Positions 1 to 12,417 of a stretch of DNA of 64,000 nucleotides are shown one piece after another. Both the position numbers and the translations under genes were made by a program. The DNA comes from Mangifera indica (lineage: Eukaryota; Streptophyta; Magnoliopsida; Sapindales; Anacardiaceae). The stretch is taken from assembly GCF_011075055.1 (NCBI RefSeq), contig NC_058141.1, forward strand, positions 19,470,031-19,534,030, given 5' to 3'. How positions within the stretch are numbered: position 1 is the stretch's first letter; every line of letters starts with the position of its first letter. The notes under the pieces were generated by a model. It had not been told where the DNA came from, made no database searches, and was given only the letters and a program-made list of their open reading frames with translations.

Positions 1-506
1 GAACAGTCTAGGACGCCCAGCAAAGTCTCTTCAATGTTTTCTGGAACCCAGGACAAATGTGCAGCCTGCGACAAAACAGTGTACCCCCTTGAGAAGGTTT
101 GCAATTTTTTTTTTTTTTTAAATTTTGATTACGGTTGAAGTTGATGATGATTTGATTTGAGAGGTGGTTTAAGCCTTTAAGCAAATTGAAAGTACTGATT
201 GATGATAATAAAAAAATGAACCTACAGGTGACAATGGAGGGTGAATGTTACCACAAGACTTGTTTCAGGTGTGCCCGTGGTGGCTGTCCTCTCACACACT
301 CATCTTATGCAGCTCTTGATGGAGTTCTCTACTGCAAGCATCACTTCAATCAGCTTTTCTTGGAGAAAGGCAATTATAGCCATGTTCTCAAGGCTGCTAA
401 CCATAAGAGAAATGCTTCCGCTTCTTCTGAACCTGAAGCAGCTGAGACTAAACCAGATGATGAACCTGCTCGTGAAGATGACCAGTCACAGGATCAGACT
501 TCATAA
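1..506 (+). CDS. LIM-domain protein, PLIM2-like, C-terminal part (5' truncated by window)
   Basis: Two exons are visible: 1-96, ending AAG before a GT donor at 97, and 228-506, after a ctacag acceptor, with a TAA stop at 504-506. The translation holds the second LIM domain: zinc ligands C-x2-C (CAAC) in the first exon, then C-Y-H, C-x2-C-type and C-K-H-H ligands in the second. It ends with an acidic, proline-rich tail. Plant two-LIM proteins of this class (WLIM/PLIM) bind and bundle F-actin. The wording around the junction (YPLEK then VTMEGE) and LTHSSYA is what I recall for the pollen-type PLIM2 branch, so PLIM2-like is preferred over WLIM. The first LIM domain and the start codon lie left of the window. 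Splice phase is clean and nothing looks broken. Confidence 0.9.
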
Positions 507-914
507 ATCACTATTTATACATCTCATAAGCAATTTTATTTTTCCTGGAGGAAGAGGAAGAGGAAGACCTCAAGACCTCCTTACCATCTTCCAACTATTC
601 TTTCATTGTTGAAAAATTTGTTTTGAATTTTCTAATTTATGTTATTGTTATCAATTCATGTAATGCACTACAGTTGTCGAGAAAGCGTTTCTTCTGTTAA
701 AACTTAACAGATGCACATACATATATATATTATATTCTTTTTTCTCTTTGTGGTTGCCTTGCTTTCTAAATTTAATTTGAAAGCTTAACCTTAAAGATGG
801 TTCTGTTTCATATTCAGTATGTCAGAGAGAAATCTGTATTTGATTGATTTACTTAAACAACAGCCAACTTAAACTGGTTTACCATCCCTAGGAAATGAAC
901 ACCAAAAAACCCTG

Positions 915-957
<43 letters not shown>

Positions 958-2148
958 AAAAAGCATGAAAAAAAAAAAGAAGATAAAAATTAGGGCTAAA
1001 GTCTCTGTTTGATTGATTTACTAAAATTACGTTAGGAAAAAGTTACCCCTAATAACAGGAGAAGAGCAGACTGTTTAAAGAAACTCAAGGAGCTACTGAG
1101 CTTGCTGTGCCTGTGACTGTGAGTAACGAAGTAAACGGGGCGTTTCACTAATTTGTAAAATAAAGAGAAGACTCCATGTATTTTGTTAGTGGAGAAGTTT
1201 GAGTCTGCCTATAAAAAAAAGCCATACCCATCTATTTCCCCAAACGGTCTGATCTCCTTTCTCTTTCTCAGGTCGTTCATTGTTTATGATTAAGCGTCAC
1301 TTGTTGGGAAAGTTTGAAAGATATGGTCATAACTGGAACAAAGATTGTTAGGGAAGCCCCGTGAGAAGCTTAAGGTGATTTTCGTATGCAGCTTTGTTCT
1401 GGGAATTTTATTGTTTTTGGTTGCATTTTGGCATAAGATTTCATTTTCGTAGAGTTTATATTCCGCGCTTTTAGTAAAGTGACACTTTAAAACAAAAACA
1501 ATACGAGTTGGCCGCGTATGTTAGAGCCACCACATGACGCCGTGGCATGGCTGCAGCCTTGCCTAGCTTGCCAGTCACGCCTAAGCCTTGCAATCTGTCT
1601 GAGATTGTAGCGACATAGCAACGCCAAGGCCTCATGATTCTCAAATACTGGATCCTCAACCAAAGCTTTCCTAAAATAAAAACTGAAATCTGTCGTCCAA
1701 ATTATAATCCCAGCTATTCAAGCAAAGCGCTTCAATTAGCAGTAAACTCGCAAAATTGTTGAAAGAAGACGATAATGATATGGCAGATGCTAATGCTTTT
1801 TTCAGAGTTCAAAATTTCCTCAGAAATGGTAAATAAAAAGCTTTGTCAGAAAAATCTCAAGAACAAGTTTCGTTCATAGCTCTTGAAGAAGGTAAATGAA
1901 GGCAGAAGTGGCCTGACTAAGCTGAAGCTTGCTACATCTAGCAGCTGCTTTTGGTTATATTTGGGCACTGGATGCCATAGCTGAAGCAGGCAAAGCCATC
2001 ACATCCAAGTCCTTTGTGTAGCACTCTGCACTAGCAGCTTCTCATCAATCCGGGACGTTGAGTTTTCCTGATGATACAAGAGCCTTCTTCCTTGGAAGTA
2101 GGGGTGGGTACAACCTGACCCAAGCTTGAATAAGAGTTCGATCGAGCT
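507..2148. other. Intergenic region downstream of the LIM gene
   Basis: This stretch holds the LIM 3' UTR (A+T-rich, with no clear terminator), an (AT)n microsatellite, and roughly 1.1 kb in which I see no conserved reading frame on either strand. The longest open frames are under 80 codons and lack recognisable motifs. Confidence 0.6.
917..954. repeat. (AT)n microsatellite
   Basis: An uninterrupted AT dinucleotide run of about 19 units lies in the 3' flank of the LIM gene. It is likely to be length-polymorphic. Confidence 0.95.
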
Positions 2149-2680
2149 CAATGTGAACAGTCCCATCTCCAGAACCAGTGATGATAATAGGGAAGCTCAG
2201 GATGAAAACAGACTGCAGAGACATTGTGAGTGCGGCCTTCCAAGTGTCCGGACACAACTTTTGGTTTGATAATCCCACACCTCTTCTTATGATATTCTAT
2301 CGATTCCTGATCATAAAAAATGAACAATCAGCTTGGCGAAATAAATGAAAAGCAATAAACACAGTTTACCTCTTTTCTGATGGGCATCCAATGTAAAATT
2401 TAGGTAGTTCCAAATCAGGAGGTTACCACATATTGTGCAGTTTCAGCATATGGCTATATCACATGAATCAAGAATTGCATGTGGTGCGATCAAGAGATGC
2501 ACTGGCAAAGGTGTCAGTATCTTTCGGATTAAACGTTACTCGCATAACATGTTAGAATATCCCTCAAGTGTCCGAGTACACATCCAACCCTTCTCCCAGT
2601 TCCACAATTTTAAGAGCATATCATCAGATAATGACAGCACATATGGAAGGGTAGGATGGACAACAATGCACCTGATGTGG
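2149..2680 (-). pseudogene. WD40 pseudogene, coatomer subunit beta' (COPB2)-like
   Basis: On the minus strand, patches in shifting frames match the WD40 propeller of beta'-COP as I remember it. In order they are HPTLPYVLS and WNWEKGW (about 2664-2590), a TFNPKDT-like segment followed by FASASLDRT (about 2545-2490), FTLDAHQK (about 2400-2375), VWDYQTKSCV (about 2280-2245), NVSAVCFHPELP, and IIITGSGDGTV (about 2190-2150). The segments are collinear over about 530 bp with several one-base shifts and a scrambled stretch near 2290-2370. The order continues with no large introns, which favours a processed (retrotransposed) origin. No single frame could make a protein. Beta'-COP is a vesicle-coat subunit with N-terminal WD repeats, and only part of that region is present. 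Confidence 0.75.
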
Positions 2681-4135
2681 GAGAAGGGAGAAAGGGTTTA
2701 GAGGACCACTCAATTTCGGTTGGTCTATTCTGTTCTCGTCGCCGGCCTTTTTGGTGACACACATTGACGCAAATTTGATCTAAATCGAATGAGATCTTTT
2801 GCTCAATTTCAGCTTGATTTTGCATCGGCCGAGAGAGAAATGGACATCGATAGCTTGATTTAGGTAGAAGAGATGTTAAAGACGGAGGAAGAAGGTCATC
2901 AATGGCGATTTGAAAACTAAATCTGAAGTGGAGGTGAACAGAGATTTTTCTCAAAATATGAAAAATACGAGAGGTTGAAGAGGAGGGGGGGGGGGAATGC
3001 GAGTTTTTAAACCTTAAAAAAAAAATTAGACGAAATTGTTAGTTTTTAAAATTAAAGTAAAAAAAATAAGATAATTTTTTTATTTTTTAAATAAAATCTT
3101 TAAATGACGATTTATCCTAACAATAACAACCAAAATTAACAGATGAGTGAATATTTAGTTTTTCGATAAAAATAAGAGAAAAAAAGACACAGAATGGTAA
3201 AAGAGTATAAGCAATAATTCATACCAAAAACAAGAAAAAGATTTTACCTCAAACATGCACCGATAAAAGTATCATGCAAGCAAATATCAAATCTTATTCG
3301 TCATGAAAAACTAGGTTAACATGAGCCAACAACTCCAGAAGCAAAGTATCAGGCATATATTGCAAACCTCAAACCTTGGTTGTGCAATTTCACATTTACT
3401 TATACAAGAACATGACTCTGCCTTTCAAGAATCTTGGTTTTTCTCCTCCAAGATCAGTAACCAGACTGATACAATTGTTGTTGCAGGTGGACGTGTGGAT
3501 ATTTCTTGATCTTTGAATAGATATGTATAATGCCAGTTGGCGGTTTGCAACGCAAAAATCTTACCATTCAAAAAGGAAGTACTCCCGGAATGGTTGACTT
3601 TAATCTTTTTACCGTTGGGAATAAATTTGACCATTTAAGCCTTTAATGTCACTTTTGCCCTCAATTATGTGTTTCCGGTGACACAATTATACCAAAAAAA
3701 ATTTTAATGACTGTAACACCCTTAATATCATTGAATGATCATACCAATGATTTCAAGAAAAGCTGAGCACACCTATTAACATTCTGCAAGTGTAGAGACA
3801 TTGATCAGACAATTAGCTATGCCGTTAAGGTGTCCTCAGTACCACTTCATCATATACACATTGCAATTCTGATCTACATCTCTGACTAAAACCCAAAATT
3901 TATCAATAATTCACCACATTGCATAAAAGCTTAGCTCAGATAAACATAGAAGATGTGGGAGGTAGTTAACTGTTGCCATTTCTGCCAAATGCAAGGACAG
4001 TGTCAGAGCTCCTTTTTGAAGAAACTCTTTGGCGAGCTTCATTATCTCAACCATTATGACTACACATTGAATGAGTATCTATAGCATTCGACAAGATTTT
4101 AAATTCAGAATTTTTTCAGTCAAACAAAATTACAT
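2681..4135. other. Intergenic region between WD40 pseudogene and taspase 3' end
   Basis: AT-rich DNA with homopolymer runs (for example a G-run near 2985 and A/T tracts at 3010-3090). No coding signal is recognised. The part next to 4136 is probably the 3' UTR of the minus-strand taspase gene. Confidence 0.55.
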
Positions 4136-7100
4136 TCACAGCAATGTTTTGTCAGAAAGATCAATTCGCGCTTCAAAGTGGTCTATCCCAGTTTTACTTT
4201 GCTGTCTCGTGCTGCGAAGAACCGAGACCTGCAAGGTAAAATCAACAAGAAAATTTGAGCTTGAATTTGTGGCTCTTTAGTGATCAGGTGTATAAATTTC
4301 TCACGGAAATAAACATTATAACATTGCATTGGATAGAGAAATTTTAGGAATATTTTGCTCTGGTAAAGTCTACTAAAAATGTAGACATTTCATTTTGACT
4401 AGATATTCTTCTTCCCTTGTCTGTGGTTAGGTTTATGTCAGCTCGGCTTCAATGAGACAGATTTACTTGCAACATAGCCAAGTAATTTGCTCAAAATGCA
4501 ACATTATCCAAACATTCCAAAGCTAGATGAAGTCATTAAGCATCAATTGAAATGAAAAAAATTTTCCCATTCCATAAATTGAAATTCATAATAAACATCA
4601 ATTGTAATGACAAATTAAGAGATCTTACAGCATTATGACTCAAAAGATGGTAATACCTTGGGCCGTTCCATAGAGCTTCCAAAATATCCAAATCCAAAAG
4701 ACAAGGAAGAATAAGCAGCCGCTATCTCTATTGACTTCAGCTTTGGTGGATAACCTGCAACCTACAGCTGAAAAATAAGTAAATCAAACAAACTAACAGT
4801 AAAAGGAACAGCCAGGGGCTTACCATCACAGGAGCATCAGCTTGCACAAGCAAAATCCCCGCACTTTTATCAGTACCTTTTTGACTGCTGTCTTGAACAA
4901 TAGGGCGTAAAACTTTCATGCAAGCAGATGCAGGACCAACCTGTGAACTAAAGCATGAATACACCTGGTCAATTTTATCACTGCAAAATATTGGAATCAG
5001 GCAAAAATGGGCAGATTTTAAAAATCTACAGTAGCCAAAAAACCTATCCAGCTATATCTTGTACACACCTTCTAACAAAAGGCCAGTTTGGCCTAGTATA
5101 AAATAATTAGGAAGCCAGCCACATTGAATCAATTTCCATACATATACAGTTCATGACAGGTAACCCTTGTCAAAGTTTGATCAGCTTTTAGATAGACACA
5201 TCCAAGTTCCAAAAAATTCTAATGAGATTTAACCGCCCTAGCTATCTACAGTTAACAACATGATTTTCCAGCTTTTGGTGTTTTCATAACACAAACTTCA
5301 AATAAAAAGATGTCAGAAACAGCCTCATTTCTTTATGTATATTTTTCTCATTAATTCTTAACTTTATTCAGAAGTAATGTATTTTTTATTTATTATATTT
5401 AGTTGACAATTGGGTAATTTACCATAGCAGTAAAACCTCAACTCTCTAGAAAAGGAGTCGACGAATAGACATAAATCTTCTTAAGGAGTTTAACAACATT
5501 TGTTTTGTGCCAAACTTGTTCCACAGAGAAAGAGGTTTAAAAAAGTGGCAGCAACAACAGTACAAAGCAGTTGACCAAATCATCAGAAGTAGGTTCACAT
5601 CAAGAAATAGAAAGTTAATCATACAGTGATGAGGAGACACAGCACTCTCGAGCTGCAAATCCTTTCATCAGGTATTCTCCGCCACCAGTTACACAACAAC
5701 CAACTATGAATGGGGCTCCAAAGGGGCCTTTAGAGGAAGCCCAACAGCCTGAACCATACATTGCTGCCAATCCCACACGCCCACTAACCTTTTACATTTA
5801 ATTTTCATAAGGGAGTGAAAAATAAGTTAAATCTTATTTACACCACTAAAAAATAATGATATGAAAAAACAATAAGAAGACTCGCTACCTTCAGAGCAAT
5901 ACCACCACTTGAGGCCCCGGATGCTATGTGTCCTTCAGTGTCAACACAAATGACTCCAACAGTGTCCATGATGCTATCTTCTTCCATTGCATGTTTTACA
6001 GATAACTGACCTTCCCCATTCTCTTTCAAAGCTTCACAAGGTTGAGCTTGCACTTCTGCAAAAGATATATAACTAGCATAAATATCTGTTTAATATCTCA
6101 TAGATGTAGGAGTTACATCTCCCACAAAAATTAGGCTTTTAAGAAACAACCAACAACATCTGTTCCAGCTTAAAAAGGCTTATTCACACATAACAATAAT
6201 AACCATTAAGCAGAACCAATGACAGACATAACATCAAGAGAACCCTGACTCAAGCCGCAATCCTGTTTGAGAAGCATGATATGAACCACCAGGCAAATTG
6301 TGTATCTACATAAAAATGATGAACCTAGTAATGGGAAATTTTGACTTGCAGATATCAAGTCACACTAGGATGAAGTAAATAGACAGAAAAGTACATGCAC
6401 GGCTAGGTCTCACCATCTAGGAAAGGAGTAATATTACACCAAATGCATTAATGGTTTGGAATAAAGGGAATCGTTGAACCAAGAACGAAATACCAATGGA
6501 CCACCTGAAGTGTTAACTGTCTCCCTTGGTTCACAAGCAAGTCCTTCAGCGGTATTCTCTGTCTTAAATTTGGCATCCACAAGCAATGATTTATACTTTT
6601 TCCACTGTGCTTTTGCCCGCTCAATCACCAGCCACTGTTTCAAAAAATGCAAAAAAGGGCAATAAATGCATCCTAAGATACAAGATGAATTTTCTAACTA
6701 AACCACTATTGCATATGACATAACTTAAGTACTTTCACATTAAGAAATTTGTGGTCAAAAAATAACTACACCTGATTTGCCTCAGTTATGGTAGCCGGTA
6801 AAGCAATACCTTTGGACTTTGCCCAAACTCGGGCACCTTCTCCTACCAAGAACCTGGCATACACATCAAAAGCTCCTGGATATATTATAAGAAAATAAAC
6901 CAAAATAATCTTGTGACATCATTAAAGTAGAGAAAAACATTGTACCCTATTAAAGATTTCATTGCAAAAACTATGCCAAGTTTATCACATTATTTTTATG
7001 CATCCCTGAGTTAATAAACTCTCTGTACCAGTAGAAACACATTATTCAACATGGATACCCATGGAAACAGAATCTTTTCTATTAAAGTTGCCTTTCCAAG

Positions 7101-8367
7101 ACAAAACAAAAATTATTACTACACAAAATAATCAGAACTTTCAAAACAAGCACAGATCCATTGCAAGCAGAAGCTAACTCACAAGCATGTTATCATGACA
7201 CAACACCAATGAGAAATTCAGCATCTTAAAAGGAAGTTACATCTTTGTACTCAATTTTTAAAACCATAGGTTAAGACTTAAAATGGGATTACAAACAAAA
7301 ATTCAAATAATTATTATAACACTGGAGCACATATAGAATGGTAATCTTAAAAACCATTCTGCAGCAGAACATCCTAATAAAAAATGACAAATCTTGGGTT
7401 ATGAAACAAAATCTAGTGAGAAAAGAACACAATGTTTTGATCAGAAAACAATGATTGTAAAAGAGATGAAATAGAAAGGGAAACACGGTAATTTTTACAT
7501 GGGAGGTATTCGACCCAACAATGAAGACCCCATCATTTGTTCCTTGGCCAAGGTTGCAGCAATCTGGATGGCATTTTGGACACCTGGTCTACAACTAATA
7601 AAATTAAGAAAATTTTGAGTAAATAAAAGGAGGAAAGCCAAAGAAGTATTGGCAGTATTTAAGGAATCAAAGAAACAACAAAAACGTCATATTACATAAA
7701 ATAAAGAACATATAAATGTAATCCTAAATGTAGTAAATACCGGGCACTGCTCCAACGGCTCCAAATACTCCAGAATCCCCATCCATGATACTAGCATCAC
7801 ATTCCACATGACCATCTTCCGTCAAATTGGAGCCTCGCCCTGCATTTGTACTCGGATCATCCTTCATTAAAATAAAGTCGACCCAAATAAGAACCGTTAA
7901 AATACACATAATTAGGAAAAGAACCATGAATTATACTAAATCTCGTTTCAAAACCCTATAATAGAAGTTGACATTAAAAAAAAAAGATTCAGTCATGTGA
8001 CTAAAGAAAGATTATCCGCCCCACAAAGAAACAATTTGAAAGATATTTCAATCACCTCCAACACTTGAATAGCGGCTGTCACAGCATCAATACATCTACC
8101 AGAACCCTAATTTCAAGACCAACGAATTTGGATAAAATTACGATAAATTGATCTTAAAGAGAATAAAGAAAACAATGGTTTCAAGAAATTTTTGACAAAA
8201 AGATTGGGTAGTTAGAAGAAAACCTGGCCAAGAACAGAGGCGGCAGCGAGACAAGCGCGTTTCATGGCAGACCTCAGCGCTTTCTCGTTAGAAGGGGCGT
8301 GATATCCCGCACCTACGTGAACCGCCACGAAGAACCTTGGGTTTCCATCTGCGATCTCGCCAGCCAT
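4136..8367 (-). CDS. Threonine aspartase (taspase 1-type Ntn hydrolase), 421 aa, 11 exons
   Basis: Exons on the minus strand: 8367-8224, 8106-8056, 7861-7741, 7583-7499, 6853-6772, 6634-6505, 6055-5889, 5788-5625, 4947-4824, 4761-4657 and 4228-4136. All junctions are GT-AG and the phases add to 1266 nt, 421 codons plus TGA. The family are N-terminal-nucleophile hydrolases that cleave themselves before a Thr to activate. Here the Asp-Thr pair lies in MDTVG at residues 235-236, close to the human taspase position (Thr234). Other visible motifs are [11 protein letters not shown] near the N terminus, NAGRGSNL, and TGGGEYL. Taspase-type enzymes cut after Asp in specific proteins, but plant substrates are not shown by the sequence. 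An L-asparaginase-like identity is less likely because of the length and the DTVG context. The gene lies tail-to-tail with the LIM gene side and upstream of the SDR array, all on the minus strand. No lesion was seen. Confidence 0.92.
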
Positions 8368-9056
8368 AACCAAGAGTGACAGAGAGAGTTAGCGAGTGAG
8401 CAGCGATTGTTTTGGCAAGTGTCCGTTAAATCTTGTACTTCTTGCTTTTTAAATACAAAAGATCATGCACCTCGGTTCAGCGCCTGGCTTGGTTTCACGC
8501 CAAATATAGCGAGTCGGAGAGCTAGTTTATATAATTTCTATATGGGTAAAAAAGTAATATTAAATTTTTTAGGGGTCAATGAGACACAACATTATCGGTC
8601 AAGTTTAAAATAGAAATAAAATATAAGGGTTAAATAATATTATTAAAATTTACGGGGGTCAAGGTAAATATTAAGAACCTTATCGCAAAAACGAAATAAG
8701 AAATTTTCTAGGGCCTATGGTATGGAGGAAACTCAGTCGTCTACGCTGTTTACATTTTCTAATGATTTTTATTTTCCTTCAAATACTAACATGATATGAA
8801 AAGTGGAAGAGATTTTTTATCGTAAATACCTAAATAAATATATATTTATGTATATTATCATATAATTAAATATTATTTATCTATATAAATATATATTTAT
8901 TTATTTATTAAAAATATATATATATGATTTTATTTATAAAATTTACAGCTATCTTTTTCACACGGTAGTGATTACATTAGTATAAACAACCAGATGCTTG
9001 CATTTATGGGCATTCAGGGTCTGCGATACAAGGGCAAATGATTGAATTTAAACAGG
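8368..9056. other. Intergenic region, taspase promoter side to SDR1 3' end
   Basis: The stretch holds the taspase upstream region (minus strand) and then a very AT-rich block (about 8800-8950) with TATATTTAT-like repeats. No gene is seen. Short plus-strand open frames here have no motif. Confidence 0.5.
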
Positions 9057-10473
9057 CTACGTATCAAAAGAGGCCTCTTCTTCCCGTGAAAAGAATAAAC
9101 CAGAAGGACCACCATTGGGCAGAATTGCTAACTTCACACAACTTTCAGCGCCTTGTTCAACGCTTAATATGCCTGTATTGTAGTTCATATCTGTTTTGAC
9201 GTAGCCAGGGCAAACACAGTTAATGCAGAAAGCTGGGTACTTGTTGGCCAGCATCCTTGTGTACGCATTCATAGCAGCTTTTGATAAAATATAAGCCGAT
9301 AAAAAACCAGGCCACCCTCTGGTTTCTAGTAAGCCCTCTTTGTAATTATTTAGATACTGCTTCAATAATTCATCGAGGCTCTCAGTTGTGAGATCCTTGA
9401 TGTCTCTGAAGACTCCTTTGGCCCATTCATTTGTCACGTACTGAAACAATAGCCATTCCAGTGAATATGTTGTGAAAGACAATTGAAATGAAACACAAGT
9501 AGAAAGAGTAGAAGAAGAATTGGTTGCCTTGTATGTAGCACGATGAATGTTTTACCTGTAACTTTCCTAAGGTAGAGGAAACATTAACAATTCTTGGAGA
9601 AGAAGATAACTGGAGAAGGGGAATTAGTGCTTCACACATTCTTTTGGTGCCGTAGTAGTTTATTTGAAGGCATTCTTCTGCTAACTCGTAAGATTGAGTC
9701 ATAATTAAATTCCATTTGATTGGCAAACCCTCCTGCGTTATTGGGAGAAAATTTTATCTTAATAGTAACGCAATTAATACGTGTTTCTCTTTACTATGTG
9801 ATTGTTGCTTTATTGGTTTCACACGGCCACTAAGTCTTTCAGATAATTCGGGGTCTAGCTTGCATACGATGAAGTTTTTTGTAGTAACAAATTATATAGG
9901 CATAGCTATTACTATTTTCTTAAAATCATTAGGCAAGTACCTTGATATGAGATGAAGCATCGTCACGAAAAACTGCCCCACTGATCCCTGCATTGTTCAC
10001 CTGCCAAGAAGCTCAACATTTCTCATTGATCGGTTATGTATTGACCAAAGACAGTGACCAAGAGAACAAGTAGATTCTCAGTGATCGGTTTAAAAGTTTT
10101 CTGATTTTCAATCTGAACCTTACCAATATATCAAGCTTTCCAAACTGGGTTGTGATGAAATCTGCCAAAGAAGTAACACTAGCACGGTCTGCCACATCAA
10201 GTTGATGAAAAACCACATGATGACAGCCAGACCTTTTCAGTTTTTCAGCAGCTTCAAGACCTTTCTTCTCATCTCTCGCTGTCAACACCACCGTGATTCC
10301 GTTCGAAGCTAATTGCCTACATATTTCAAGCCCTAACCCCTTATTCGCTCCTGTAACAACTGCAATCCTGAATAGAGAAAAAGGTTTGTCAAGACAGAAG
10401 AATGCTGTGGAAAAGGACAATGAAAAATATGATATAACAAAAACTATAATCACCTTCTCCTTGCTTCTGCCAT
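9057..10473 (-). CDS. SDR copy 1: NADPH-dependent short-chain dehydrogenase/reductase, salutaridine reductase-like, 294 aa
   Basis: Five exons: 10473-10454 (encodes MAEAR plus a split Arg), 10367-10124, 10000-9941, 9732-9556 and 9440-9057 (TAG). They total 885 nt. The Rossmann dinucleotide-binding motif TGANKGLG is at residues 11-18 and NNAG at 90-93. The catalytic Ser is in NVSS (S161) and YxxxK in SAYILSK (Y217, K221), so the active site is complete. The Arg/Lys pattern after the first strand (ARDEKKG) favours NADPH. The family, annotated in plants as salutaridine reductase, (+)-neomenthol dehydrogenase or carbonyl reductase-like, reduces ketones of terpenoids, alkaloids and other metabolites in the cytosol. 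The substrate cannot be read from sequence. It is the most diverged of the three intact copies in this tandem array. The upstream TATA-like block is degraded compared with copies 2 and 4. Confidence 0.9.
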
Positions 10474-10959
10474 TAATGGCGAAGTGTGTAACTTAAAGTG
10501 GAAAAAAATGATTGAAATAAGAGTTAACACTTGCAAAGTTTGAGAAAAACCGAGCTGCTTCCATGGAGTTTAAAAAGAAGGAGGTGGGACCTGTGAGCCG
10601 ACTTTGTTTGTATTAAACCGAAGTACGGCCCCCTGAATTGTTGAAAGTTTCAGAAATGCTAGAGGAAAACGGGTCAGAGTTGATAATGCCTTACACCTGA
10701 CATGGTTTAAAATTTTTACCAGAGATGAAGAAAATGGTGCATGTAATGACAAACTTTAATCTTATCTCTTCATGCTTTAAGAATATAAAAAATGGAGCAA
10801 GTTGACGTCATTCCGACTCTCTTTCCTCGTGACATGAGTAGTTCTTTCGCAAGTTTTAATATTGTTTCATTCCATGCGTTGCTTGTTACTTTTATTTCAT
10901 TATGGTCAAATATGGAGGTCGGCCACGTGGGTGAACAGGTACGGATATTCATTTTTTAA
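10474..10959. promoter_or_regulatory. SDR1 upstream region
   Basis: Minus-strand 5' flank of SDR1. Positions 10597-10958 match 15719-16078 closely, which shows that the flank was copied within the array. The TATA-like block of the other copies is altered here (TTTAAAAAG near 10568-10578). Confidence 0.5.
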
Positions 10960-11872
10960 GGCCAAGAATTGTTCCCACCTTAGGTTTGGTATAATTCTAA
11001 CATCTTTATCTACCCCTTTTTTTTTAAATTTAAATATGTAAATTTTATTAAAAATATTATTTAAAATTAAAAGTAAAATTATTATCTAATAAAATTTTTT
11101 AAAAAATTAAAATTTTATTATTTTTTCTTAAATTTAAAAATCTATCATTTTCTCCCATATAAGATTTGAAAAATAAATCTTCCCCCTTACGGTTATAGTT
11201 TTCTCTTATTGTTACTCTTTTGGTAATTAAAGTCAGTCAACCTTCAAACCGACTCTCGCCCCTCTCTATGACAAATTGTCAACCAATCAAAAATAGATAG
11301 ATGATTTGTCAATGCAAAGATTAAAAAGATTTATGCATCGCATATATCTGTTTTTTTAGACTAATCTATGCATTACATATATCTGTTTCTTCATACTGAT
11401 ATATGCATCGATCAACGCACGGATTGGTCTGAAGAAGAAATAAAGTTTTCTTTCAATCGATTTGTGCTTTGGTCGACATATGGATTGATCGAAAAAAAAA
11501 ATCTATATTTGTTTCATCTTTGTGTTGACAAATCGTCGGTCCACCTCCAGTTGACAAATGATTTGTCATCATTCAAGAGAGAAAGGAGCGTCGATATGGA
11601 GGTTGGCTGGCTCAGATCATTGGAGGAGTAGCAACAAAGCAAAACTACAAATCTTAGAGGGGAATATATATTTTTCAAATCTTATGTGAGGGGGGTAAAA
11701 TGATAAATTTTTAAATATAGGAAGAAAATATGATAATTTTTTTATAAAATAATAGTTTTATCTTTAGTCTAACTGAAATTTTTAATAAAAATTAGTTTAT
11801 TTAAATTTTTAAAAGTTGAATCGTGAAACTTTAAGTTACATCCAACCTTGAGTGGGAATAACACCTTTGGCC
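10960..11872. mobile_element. Foldback/Mutator-like MITE copy 1 (about 913 bp)
   Basis: It begins GGCCAAGAATTGTTCCCACC and ends with the inverted counterpart (AGTGGGAATAACACCTTTGGCC), so the termini are inverted repeats of the family defined better at 63130-63833. The paralogous site near 16078 lacks the element, which marks it as an insertion. Target duplication is obscured by T/A runs on both sides. Interior reading frames are not transposase-like, so the element is non-autonomous. Confidence 0.7.
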
Positions 11873-12417
11873 TTTTTTTTTAAGTAGAAATTGAAATTAG
11901 AACGGAATAGTATTAGTTTATAAGTCTAGATTGGAAACTTGTGAAAAGATAGGTTCTTATTCTAAACCTACCCAATTGGGTAGGGGCAGGTTATGGTTGT
12001 TGGGTATCTGACACTATTAACACAATTTATTTATTGAAAAAAATCACAATAGTAAATTATCATTTAACCTTATTTTTCCTCGTCCTGATGTTAATGCTTC
12101 TGCATTCCAGTCATTAATTATTATTTGAAAGAATCAAATACCAAATCTATGTTTGTGTTAGGCTGTTAGTTGAGTCTGTAGAGAGAAAGGTAAGTTTGTG
12201 TGTTCTGATTTCAACCATTCAGCCAATAAACAAATAAATACTGTAAACTAGAGGTCTAAGCAAGACCCTTCTTCCAGCCATCAATAATATTCAAATACTG
12301 AATTTCCACATGAAAGAAGTCAAGACACTTGCAGACTTATTTAGCACTATATGTTATTAATAGGAAACAAGCTCTGTGTGGGTTCAATTTTTATTTTCAT
12401 AGATGGGTTTTTAACAA
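11873..12417. other. SDR2 downstream region (duplicated)
   Basis: Noncoding DNA downstream of SDR2. It matches 16081-16563 downstream of SDR4 nearly base for base, so it belongs to the duplicated SDR unit. It likely includes the SDR2 3' UTR. Confidence 0.6.

Noticed and set aside
2435..2701. 88-codon plus-strand frame
   Set aside because: Antisense of the WD40 pseudogene, which explains the DNA better.
8800..8950. Possible scaffold-attachment or origin element in the AT-rich block
   Set aside because: Only base composition supports it. No specific motif was seen.
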